Shown: piece by piece, positions 56,938-64,000 of the stretch
How the letters are laid out: the number at the start of each line of letters is the position of its first letter
Position numbering within the stretch: position 1 is the first letter of the stretch
Source: Candidatus Caldilinea saccharophila
Lineage (GTDB): Bacteria > Chloroflexota > Anaerolineae > Caldilineales > Caldilineaceae
Assembly: GCA_016710365.1 (NCBI GenBank)
Contig: JADJVW010000001.1
Coordinates: forward strand, 310,001-374,000
Length of the DNA stretch: 64,000 bases
Reading direction: 5' to 3'
Notes under the pieces: model-generated
Seen by the model: only the letters and a program-made list of their open reading frames with translations
What the model was told of the DNA's origin: nothing
Databases searched by the model: none
Translations under genes and position numbers: made by a program

Positions 56938-59449
56938 ATGACCGACCGTCCACAACAACTTGAAGCGTTTGGCGACGCTCAAGTTCAGGCATTGTTTGAT
57001 AAATTCTTCCCTAGCCCGGATATTCTGCCAGAAGGCAGTGACCGGTTGACGCAGCGCGTGCTGTCGGAGGTGCAGACCATCTACGGTCAAGGCACAGGTA
57101 GATCGCCGATCGCTCAGGTGGTGCAACGCATAGGCGAGTGGCTCGCAAACATCCACACGCGCCCTATGGTGATTGCCTTCAGCACGGTTGCTTTTGCTGC
57201 GCTGATACTCTTGGCGGTTTCCAGCACCTTCGCACCCACGCAAACCCAACTGCCGACGCTCGCTGCATCGGTGCCGGCTGGCGAGGTCGTCGTCCTCGCC
57301 GCACGCGACGACACGTACCAGGTCTATCACGCCGGTGAGCAATTTAGCCTGATGGCCGGAGACCAGGTGATTGTGCGCACTGGCTCTGTCCAACTGGAGC
57401 CATTCCCACAGCAGATTTCTGAGGTCTTGCCTGGCGCACAGGTGGAGTTGGTGACGCTCAACGATGCACGTGGCGAATACAACGTCGAATTGCACGTGAT
57501 GGAAGGGCAAGTGCGCCATCGTACATTTGCGGAGCAGCCCAGCAGCGGCGCTTACGTGATCAGTGCAGGCGGCATCCGTACACTTGTGCAGGATAACGAC
57601 TTTCAAATCGATGCACTTTCCCCTGAGCGCGCTGTCGTAACGGCGCTCAATCACAGCGCACGCGTGGAAACTCAAGGCACGGTTTACGAAGTCATGGCAG
57701 GAAAATCCGCGGAGTTTGGCGGGCGCGTTATGATCGTGCGCGATATTGCTCCCGTCGAAGAAGGGCCGGGGCAAATTGCTCAGGTGCAGCCGGCTGCACC
57801 GGCAGCACGGCCAGAGGTTCCACAGGAAGTGCAAACTCCGGGTGCGTCGCAACTCGAACTAGCACCGCAGACGCCTGCGCTATTCCCTCCTGCTGTTGAC
57901 CTTGGCGATGAAAGCAGTCCTCTGGTTCAAGCCACGCCGGATTTCGCCGCGGCTGCAGTGGCCGATGTAGGCGCGCTGTTTACAGTTGGAGAGATTGCTG
58001 TCAATGACAGTGGGAAGAACACCACCCTGATTGTAAACGGCACTGGCTCGCCAGGCTCCGCCGTGCAGGTGCTGATCGAGAATACGCCTCTGGTTACCAC
58101 GACGGTAACGGCGGCAGGTGCATGGACAGCGACTGCCCCTCTGGAGCAATCTGGTCACTTTGCGGTGAATGTAGCGGCGCTTGACGAAACCGGCGATGCG
58201 ATTGTTACGGTAGCGGCAGCGGAAGTTCAGGGTGCTGCCGCCTGCTCCCGCCACCCCAACACCAACTTCTACCGCGGCTGTTGGATCGAATGCGCAGCCG
58301 CCGTTCGTCCGTACGCCGACGGCAACCGCAACTTTGCCAGTTGCGACACAGATAGGCGTTCGCCCCACAGCAACAACGCCGTCAATCAATTTCTTGATCG
58401 TTTCACCAACCGCAACGTCAGCGGCGACGGCAACGCCAATCTTCTTTGCGCCAATCATAGTTACACCAACCGCCACCGGCACAAAGTTGATTGCACTGGC
58501 GCCGACTGCGACCAGTACGCAGCCATCGTCACCTTCAGCGACGTCCACGCCGACTGACGCACCAACCATTACAGAAACACCAACGCTTGCCACCGCCACA
58601 AACACAGCGACTTTCGCCCCTGTGTGGCCAACCGCTACGTTTACACCGACGCCGACGCAAGCGCCGACTATTGCCATACCCACGGCGACTTTCACTCCCG
58701 TGGCGCCAAGCGCTACGCCTACACCGACGCCGACGCAGGCGCCGACCATTGCCATACCCACGGCGACTTTCACTCCCGTGGCGCCAAGCGCTACGCCTAC
58801 ACCGACGCCGACGCAGGCGCCGACCATTGCCATACCCACGGCGACTTTCACTCCCGTGACGCCGAGCGCTACGCCTACACCGACGCAGGCGCCGACCATC
58901 GCCATACCCACGGCGACTTTCACTCCCGTGCCGCCGAGCGCTGCGTTCACACCGACGCCGACGCCGACTGTTGCCATACCTACGGCGACTTCCACTCCCG
59001 TGGCGCCAAGCGCTACGCCTACATCGACGCCGACTGTTGCCATACCAACACCCACCAATGTGGTGGTGGTAGCAGCAACAGTGACGCCAATATCGGTAGC
59101 AGGATCTGGCAGTGCGCCTATCGACGGCGCCAGCGATACGCCGACGAACACGCCGACGCTTCCGCCCCCCACCAACACGCCGACATTGGCGCCGCCAACG
59201 GCTACCGCCACCAATCCGCCGGCGACTGCTACGCCGATGCCTGCAGAGGTTGTCAATGCGGCTGCACCAACAACGGCTGCGCTGCCAACCGTTACGGCCA
59301 CTAATCCACCAGCGACTGCTACGCCGACGCTTCCGCCCCCCACCAACACGCCGACATTGGCGCCGCCAACGGCTACCGCCACCGATGCGCCGGCGACTGC
59401 CACGTCGGCGCCTGCATCGGTTGTCAATGAGGCTACGTCAGAGCCATGA
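56938..59449 (+). CDS. FecR-like membrane protein with Pro/Thr repeat tail, one frameshift
   Basis: After an N-terminal region of 80 residues comes one membrane helix (MVIAFSTVAFAALILLAVSS), so the rest is outside. The section at about 140-260 (GDQVIVRTGSVQLEPFPQQI, LHVMEGQVRHRTF, RVETQGTVYEVMAGKSAEFG) resembles a FecR domain. A beta-domain (about 350-430) follows. An extra G near 58228 shifts the frame, and the restored frame is a Thr/Pro-rich tail of more than 400 residues with 26-residue repeats. The joined protein has about 836 residues. The second half resembles a surface adhesin or spacer. No LPXTG or anchor is seen. FecR-like domains often act with sigma factors, but none is adjacent. 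Confidence 0.7.
58645..59050. repeat. Tandem repeats encoding the PTPTQAPTIAIPTATFTPVA unit
   Basis: Starts at 58645, 58723, 58801 and 58879 are exactly 78 bases apart, then 72 bases for the last two copies. Each encodes about 26 residues. The array is open in all plus frames and on the minus strand, so the long alternative frames here are artefacts. Confidence 0.85.
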
Positions 59450-59472
59450 ATATTCCAAACATTTTTTGAATT

Positions 59473-59500
59473 TTGACAGTGCAACATCGCATGTTATACT
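59473..59500 (+). promoter_or_regulatory. Strong promoter for the leader-peptide transcript
   Basis: TTGACA (59473-59478), 16 bases, then TATACT (59495-59500) with TGT before the -10. The transcript would start near 59507. Confidence 0.75.
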
Positions 59501-59561
59501 CAAAGCGTTGTTATCGTATTGGCAGCGTCAGAAAATAGAGACCTGGAAAGGAGGATCAAAA

Positions 59562-59627
59562 ATGAAAGCGCAAGTCATTGCTCTGCCCAATCTGATCCTG
59601 CTCGCCATGCGTCTGCCCTTATTCTAA
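59562..59627 (+). CDS. 21-residue leader peptide
   Basis: The reading frame begins with ATG 59562 directly behind a near-perfect ribosome binding site (AAAGGAGGATCAAAA) and encodes MKAQVIALPNLILLAMRLPL plus F before TAA. Eight of its 21 residues are Leu or Ile. The strong promoter, the perfect ribosome binding site and the terminators just after it mark it as a translated leader of a short transcript, like the peptides of amino-acid attenuators. The downstream gene is a RIO1 kinase, not an amino acid operon, so the regulatory link is unexplained. Confidence 0.6.
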   Translation: MKAQVIALPNLILLAMRLPLF

Positions 59628-59653
59628 CGCTCGACTGCCGTAGTAAGTATGTC

Positions 59654-59688
59654 AAGCCGTGGGCCTGCATGTGGCTCGCGGCTTTTTT
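59654..59688 (+). terminator. First terminator after the leader peptide
   Basis: AGCCGTGGGCC pairs with GGCTCGCGGCT around TGCATGT, followed by TTTTTT at 59683-59688. Confidence 0.85.
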
Positions 59689-59713
59689 GTCCGGCGCGTT
59701 CTGCGCCGCCGGA

Positions 59714-59746
59714 AAGTCACGGGCGCCGGTTGTCCGTGGCTTTTTT
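59714..59746 (+). terminator. Second terminator after the leader peptide
   Basis: AGTCACGG pairs with CCGTGGCT around a loop of 11 bases, followed by TTTTTT at 59741-59746. A small CCGGCG/CGCCGG hairpin (59691-59712) lies between the two terminators. Confidence 0.8.
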
Positions 59747-59843
59747 ATTTGAGGAAGATGACTATTCCCTCTTCACCAAACTAAATAATCGCCACGGGAA
59801 AGTTTCACTTGTGTGATATACACATCATCCAGGAGACCACACC

Positions 59844-60842
59844 GTGTCTTTTGACTACAACAATTATGCTGATGAATTCGATGGGATCGCAGCACGTTTT
59901 GGCATCGCCCCTGAGGAACATACGATCAACCGTCAGGCAGGCAAGAGGCCACGCAAGGCCAAAAAGACAGCACAGCAGATCACTGCCGACCTAGCCGAAA
60001 CGCCTCATGCACAAGAAGGGGTGTTCCGCATCACCTATAAACCCGCCCGTTATGAAGCGATCTGGCTGCAATCGTCGCTCGAACCTTTCTTCACGCAGGC
60101 GCTGATTGAGGACGTGCTGGCGCTGGTAAAGGGCGGCAAAGAGGCGAATGTCTATCTGTGCAAGGCGACGCCGCATCTGCACGTTGCCTACATCGCCGCC
60201 AAAGTCTACCGTCCACGCCAGTTTCGCAATCTGCGCAACGATAAGATGTATCGTGAAGGGCGCGAATTGCTCAATAGCTTAGGATTGCCCGTCAAAGATC
60301 GGGACAACCGTGAGATGCGCGCCGTGCGCAACAAAACGAATTTCGGCGCCGAGCTGACACATGTCTCCTGGCTGATGCACGAATATGTGACTTTGCAGCG
60401 GCTACACGCCCTGGGTGCAGCCGTACCCCTGCCGATAGGCGTGGGTGACAACGCGATTTTGATGGATTTTGTGGGCGCACCTACCCGCCCGGCGCCCGTG
60501 CTTCACGGCGTCACCTTGACCGAAGCAGAAGCGCAGCCGCTTTTCGCCGAAGTTGTGCGCAATATCGAACTGATGTTGCAACACGGCATGATCCACGGCG
60601 ATCTATCGGCCTATAACATTCTGTACTGGGAAGGAAAGGTCACGCTGATCGACTTTCCGCAGGTGACGCTGAGCGAAAGCAACCACAACGCCTACCGCAT
60701 CTTTCAACGAGATGTGCGCCGTGTTTGTGAGTGCTTTGCCATGCATGGGGTCAATCGCGACGCGCTGGCCATTGCCGAAGATCTATGGGAGCGTCACGTG
60801 CGCCTTGCGCCAGATCGCACGATGCAAGACGATGAAGGCTGA
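59844..60842 (+). CDS. RIO1 family serine protein kinase
   Basis: A 332-residue atypical kinase. GTG 59844 lies behind AGGAGA. The nucleotide loop is VKGGKEANVYLCKA, the catalytic loop is IHGDLSAYNILYW, and the metal motif is LIDFPQVTL. The N-terminal part has an unstructured Lys-rich segment (RPRKAKKTAQQ) as in archaeal Rio1. In eukaryotes and archaea Rio1 acts in 40S/30S ribosome maturation. Bacterial copies exist but their substrates are not known. Confidence 0.9.
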   Translation: MSFDYNNYADEFDGIAARFGIAPEEHTINRQAGKRPRKAKKTAQQITADLAETPHAQEGVFRITYKPARYEAIWLQSSLEPFFTQALIEDVLALVKGGKEANVYLCKATPHLHVAYIAAKVYRPRQFRNLRNDKMYREGRELLNSLGLPVKDRDNREMRAVRNKTNFGAELTHVSWLMHEYVTLQRLHALGAAVPLPIGVGDNAILMDFVGAPTRPAPVLHGVTLTEAEAQPLFAEVVRNIELMLQHGMIHGDLSAYNILYWEGKVTLIDFPQVTLSESNHNAYRIFQRDVRRVCECFAMHGVNRDALAIAEDLWERHVRLAPDRTMQDDEG

Positions 60843-60881
60843 GGTCAGCGTCCAGCCAAACGTCAAATACGTTAATGTAAC

Positions 60882-60942
60882 GGCGGCGCCTGCCATCATT
60901 CTATACAGACTATACAGACGCGCAACGATGGCAGGCGCCGCC
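60882..60942. terminator. Inverted repeat after the RIO1 gene
   Basis: GGCGGCGCCTGCCATC and GATGGCAGGCGCCGCC are exact 16-base arms around a loop holding a repeated CTATACAGA. There is no T-tract. It sits between the convergent RIO1 and SDR genes. Confidence 0.7.
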
Positions 60943-60978
60943 ACACACTCTTCGCAAAATAGTCAGTTGCGCTGAGCT

Positions 60979-61874
60979 TTACGCCTGGGAAGGAGCCGCT
61001 GCCCCTGTGGGAAGAGCGTGCTGTGCAGACTGGATAAGTTGTTCGCTTACTTCCCACAGCCGATCTTGCGTCGTCTGGTCGTAGGAAATTGCTGCCGATT
61101 TCTTCTCTTTGGAGTTGGCAAAATATTTACCGCTGACGCCGCTCACCGCAGGCGAAGTGGCCAGAAAGACGCTGGTTTCCGCGCCCTTGTCCGGCTTGAT
61201 GGCAAACCACTGCGCCACCGGCATCAACATTCCCATCCAGCCACCGTTGTTGCGGCCAAAACCGCTCGCCACAAAGCCGGGATGCAGCACATTGGCCGTG
61301 ACGCCTGTCCTTCCAATTGACTGCGCCAGCGCGTAGTGAACAGTACATTCGCCAGCTTGGATTGGCTATAGGCGCTCTAACTGCTGTATTTATGCGCGCC
61401 CATCAAGTCTTCGAAATTCATCTCACCACCGTAGTGCGCATCCGAGGAGACATTGACGACCGCGCCGGCGCTGCTGACCAACAGGTCACGCAGTTGCTGC
61501 GTGAGCCGGAAATAGTTCAGATGATTGAGCGCAAAGGTCATTTCGTACCGTCGGCGGTCACGATACGCTCGGCAAAAACCCCGCCAGCGTTGTTGACAAG
61601 CACGTGTAGCGCCTGATGGCGTGCGAAACTCGGCAGCAGCCTCATCGACGCCAGCTACGGTGGATAAGTCCGCAGCAATCCATTCGACGTTGGGATTGCC
61701 GGTTTGCGTGCGAATCTCGTCGACAGTGGTGCTGCACTTCTCAACGCTGCGGCTCACAATCACCACCCGCCCACCTTGCGCCGCCAGGCGCAGCGCGGTG
61801 ACTTTACCAATTCCATTGGTGGCGCCAGTCACCAACGCGATCTTATTTTTTAGATTCCAAATATTTTCGGTCAT
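60979..61874 (-). pseudogene. Short-chain dehydrogenase/reductase, broken by several indels and a stop
   Basis: About 298 codons with all SDR hallmarks once repaired: the cofactor loop VTGATNGIGKVTA, the NNAGG motif, and the catalytic pair in YSAYSQSKLANV. The text WMGMLMPVAQWFAIKPDKGA, then TSVFLATSPAVSG, is typical of retinol dehydrogenase-like SDRs. Breaks: two indels near 61615 and 61550 that cancel each other, a TAG at 61376-61378 (YSS-stop-SAY), and one missing base near 61345. With four breaks this gene is the most damaged, but the preserved motifs leave sequencing error open. Confidence 0.75.
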
Positions 61875-61968
61875 TTCTCACTTCGTTTCAGCTAATGCTG
61901 TTTGTATACCAGCTCCCATCCAGCACCTCGCCGGGAATGCTGATGGGATCCGCACCCTCTAGCACACT

Positions 61969-62026
61969 GACGATTGCAGCCGGCGTTTATGCTGCAATCG
62001 TCCAGGAGGCTTTGGGAGCCTCCTGG
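61969..62026. repeat. Pair of hairpins upstream of the SDR gene
   Basis: GACGATTGCAGC pairs with GCTGCAATCGTC, and CCAGGAGGCT pairs with AGCCTCCTGG right after. The rest of the gap up to 62188 is dispersed CACAAAG-type repeat text (62045-62150). Confidence 0.6.
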
Positions 62027-62044
62027 ACATTGTAGGGAAGCATA

Positions 62045-62150
62045 ATTTCAGCACTTCACGAAACGCACACAAAGCCACCAAGAGCACAAAGGACGCCATC
62101 TTCAACTTTGTGTCTTCGTATCTTCGTGTGAGGCCAAATCGTAAACTACT
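62045..62150. repeat. Dispersed CACAAAG/CTTCGTGTG repeat
   Basis: TCACGAAACGCACACAAAGCC at one end and ACTTTGTGTCTTCGTATCTT, then CGTG, at the other make it an imperfect inverted element of the same family as 26099-26230. Confidence 0.55.
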
Positions 62151-62187
62151 GAATTTCACAGTTGGAGATCAGTAATTTTCGGGGCCA

Positions 62188-62604
62188 CTACACCAACGTG
62201 GCATTGAGTTGGATATCGACGCTGGCAAGCGCCTTCGACACCGGACAACCTGCTTTGGCGTTGTTGGCATATTCCTGGAACTTAGCCTCATCCAGACCGG
62301 GCACAGTCGCTTTCGTGTTCAACTCGATCTTGGCAATCTCCGGACCGGCTTCCAAGTAGACCTTGGCAGTCGTCTCGATGCGCGTCGGCGTGTAGCCATC
62401 TTTGCCCAACAACGCCGACAGAAACATCGAAAAACAGCCAGCGTGCGCCGCACCGATCAATTCTTCCGGGTTAGTGCCAGGAGCGTCTTCGAAACGCGAC
62501 GCATAACTGAACGCGCCATCATACGCGCCGCTTCCAAATTTCATGGCGCCCGCACCCTCCTTGAGAGTGCCTTCCCAAATTGCATCGGCTTTGCGAACAG
62601 GCAT
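62188..62604 (-). CDS. OsmC family peroxiredoxin
   Basis: A 138-residue OsmC/Ohr-type protein that reduces organic hydroperoxides. Both catalytic cysteines are visible, in HAGCFSMFLSALLG and NAKAGCPVSKALA. The start ATG 62604 has AAGGAGGATC upstream. An imperfect palindrome, GATTTA-AGAC-TAAATC at 62619-62634, lies directly before the ribosome binding site and may be an OhrR-type or other operator. Intact. Confidence 0.92.
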   Translation of the reverse strand: MPVRKADAIWEGTLKEGAGAMKFGSGAYDGAFSYASRFEDAPGTNPEELIGAAHAGCFSMFLSALLGKDGYTPTRIETTAKVYLEAGPEIAKIELNTKATVPGLDEAKFQEYANNAKAGCPVSKALASVDIQLNATLV

Positions 62605-62634
62605 AGGATCCTCCTTGTGATTTAAGACTAAATC

Positions 62635-62968
62635 GGATAACAGGCACGCTTGGCGTGCACTTGACGATCCTTACCCTACCGTGTATGCCAACTGAAAATC
62701 TGTGATCCTCCTCCCAGAGCGCCATCGTCGTCTGCTCTTTGCGGAACCAGCCTATAACTCATTTGGAATCCTGCTTCTTTTACACTGCAATAATGCGTTG
62801 CAGCTCTTGGCTGGCGCACACGCCGTCAGATTCACGTCATCAGCGCGCAACGCTGCGCTATTGCCAACGTGTATGATTGACACTTTGACAACATTGCCAA
62901 GTGATGCGAGACTACCGGCTCCTGGCGTGCTCGCTCGGAGGCGCCAGGCTTGGACGGGAGGAATCTGT
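62635..62968. other. Intergenic region between divergent osmC and thrC
   Basis: The region separates two divergently transcribed genes and must hold both promoters. TTGACA at 62885-62890 may be the thrC -35, but the -10 is poor. No reading frame with a ribosome binding site was found. Confidence 0.35.
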
Positions 62969-64000
62969 TTGATCGCGTATTGTCCTTTCAGTAAATTCCG
63001 CTGTAAAGCAGAACAAAGCCCGCTGCGCTGTCCAATGACCGGCATCCCGCTTGAATTCACCGATATGCCTCTCTTCGACCCGGCCAGCATCGAGCCGAAC
63101 ACAGCGGGCCTGTGGCGTTACGCGGCCATGTTGCCGGTGCTGCGCAACGGCGCCCGCCGGGTGACCCTGGGCGAAGGATGGACGCCGCTCATCGCCGAAC
63201 AATGGGCAGGACGCGATGTATACTGGAAACTCGACGCGCTCATGCCGACCGGCAGTTACAAAGATCGCGGCGTAAGCGTCATGGTCAATTGGCTCAAGGG
63301 GCTTGGGTACGAGTCACTTGCCGACGATTCAAGTGGCAATGCCGGCGCCAGCCTCGCCTGTTATGCCAGCCGTGCGGGATTGCGCGCCTGTATTTTTGTG
63401 CCGGCAACCGCCCCAAACCCCAAGAAAGCGCAAATTGCCATCTACGGCGCCGAACTGGTCGAAGTGCCCGGCGCACGCTCTGAAGCCACGCGCGCGGTCG
63501 AGGTCGCCACGTGGAACAGCCGCGAGATGGCCTACGCCTCCCATGCCTGGCACCCAGCTTTTTTGCTGGGGCAGATGACCGTTGCCTGGGAGATTTGGGA
63601 GCAGTTGGGCGGCGCGGTCCCCGATTGGTTGATCGCACCCGCCGGACATGGCGGCACACTGTTGGGCGCGTGGCGCGGCTTTCAACACCTGCGCGTTTCC
63701 GGCGTCATCAACCGGCTCCCACGCCTGCTCGCGGTGCAAGCTGAGCCGTACACCCCGCTGTACGACGCCTTTGTCGCTGGCGCCGATGCAGTTGAGCCAA
63801 CGCCGCATGTCGAACGTATCAGCGCTAATGGCATTGCCATCAGCTATCCGGTGCGCTGGCGTTCGCTGCTGGATGCGATCCGTTTCTCCAAAGGCATGAT
63901 GCTTGCCGTCGCCGAATCGGAAGTCGTGCAAGCATACGAAGAATTGGCAGGGCAGGGCATCTTTGTCGAGCCGACCAGCGCCACGATTGCCGCGGCGCTC
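62969..64000 (+). CDS. thrC: Threonine synthase (partial, runs off the window)
   Basis: Threonine synthase makes threonine from phosphohomoserine with PLP. A TTG at 62969 behind GGGAGGAA opens the frame IAYCPFSKFRC...SPLRCPMTGIPL, whose Cys pattern is the zinc-like N-terminal lobe of this enzyme. The PLP lysine is in TGSYKDRG, and DDSSGNAGASLACYAS, PAGHGGTLLG and EPTSATIAAAL are all family features. The frame is open to the last base of the window (344 codons) with no stop. The next-best start would be ATG 63033, but it loses the Cys lobe. Confidence 0.88.
   Translation, partial: MIAYCPFSKFRCKAEQSPLRCPMTGIPLEFTDMPLFDPASIEPNTAGLWRYAAMLPVLRNGARRVTLGEGWTPLIAEQWAGRDVYWKLDALMPTGSYKDRGVSVMVNWLKGLGYESLADDSSGNAGASLACYASRAGLRACIFVPATAPNPKKAQIAIYGAELVEVPGARSEATRAVEVATWNSREMAYASHAWHPAFLLGQMTVAWEIWEQLGGAVPDWLIAPAGHGGTLLGAWRGFQHLRVSGVINRLPRLLAVQAEPYTPLYDAFVAGADAVEPTPHVERISANGIAISYPVRWRSLLDAIRFSKGMMLAVAESEVVQAYEELAGQGIFVEPTSATIAAAL

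Noticed and set aside
57880..59487. Long antisense frame (535 codons) opposite the Thr/Pro repeat tail
   Set aside because: It is open only because the plus strand is a periodic Thr/Pro repeat. Its protein is a low-complexity Val/Gly/Ala string with no start signal.

Overview
The window (64 kb, high GC) reads as a chromosomal segment of a filamentous/anaerobic-type Chloroflexota bacterium, most like Anaerolineae/Caldilineae. This is an inference from three things: RecG carries a long N-terminal extension, Pro/Thr-rich cell-surface proteins are present, and many intergenic palindromic repeats occur of the kind common in that phylum. No rRNA, tRNA, CRISPR array, phage or transposase gene was seen.

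Layout. 0-9.7 kb: a CPBP membrane protease, a hypothetical protein, uvrA (broken by indels), a receiver-DUF309 gene, xseB, a DUF212/PAP2-like membrane protein and a B12-binding radical SAM protein. 9.7-18.8 kb (minus strand): a Gfo/Idh/MocA oxidoreductase, ATP-type PEP carboxykinase, glucan phosphorylase, a small membrane protein and a P-type ATPase. 18.9-30.2 kb: a secreted subtilase with a PrcB-like lipoprotein, a phosphotransferase, a 1.2-kb gene-poor stretch full of repeats, a HAD phosphatase, P5C dehydrogenase and a P-loop kinase. 30.5-40.9 kb: a small EamA transporter, ftsH, rlmN, rpmB, the fakA-fakB-recG operon and a repeat-containing membrane protein. 41-48 kb: a LacI-regulated sugar ABC transporter with a GH42 beta-galactosidase, with two palindromic operators on the promoter. 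48-53.6 kb: citrate synthase, PEP synthase and its regulatory kinase/phosphorylase PpsR. 53.7-64 kb: hflX with a thioesterase, a nucleoside phosphorylase, a FecR-like protein with a long Thr/Pro repeat tail, a leader-peptide transcript ending in two terminators, a RIO1 kinase, a broken SDR, OsmC and the start of threonine synthase.

Working together. Several genes meet at the PEP/pyruvate/oxaloacetate node (pckA, ppsA, ppsR, gltA), with glycogen phosphorylase, the beta-galactoside uptake and cleavage locus and P5C dehydrogenase feeding it. A second group handles DNA and protein quality (uvrA, recG, xseB, ftsH, hflX).

Sequence quality. About 15 genes are split by indels, nearly all of one base and many in short homopolymers. 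They hit unrelated and essential genes, so they look like sequencing or assembly errors rather than gene decay. Broken genes are reported here as single loci with the break positions.
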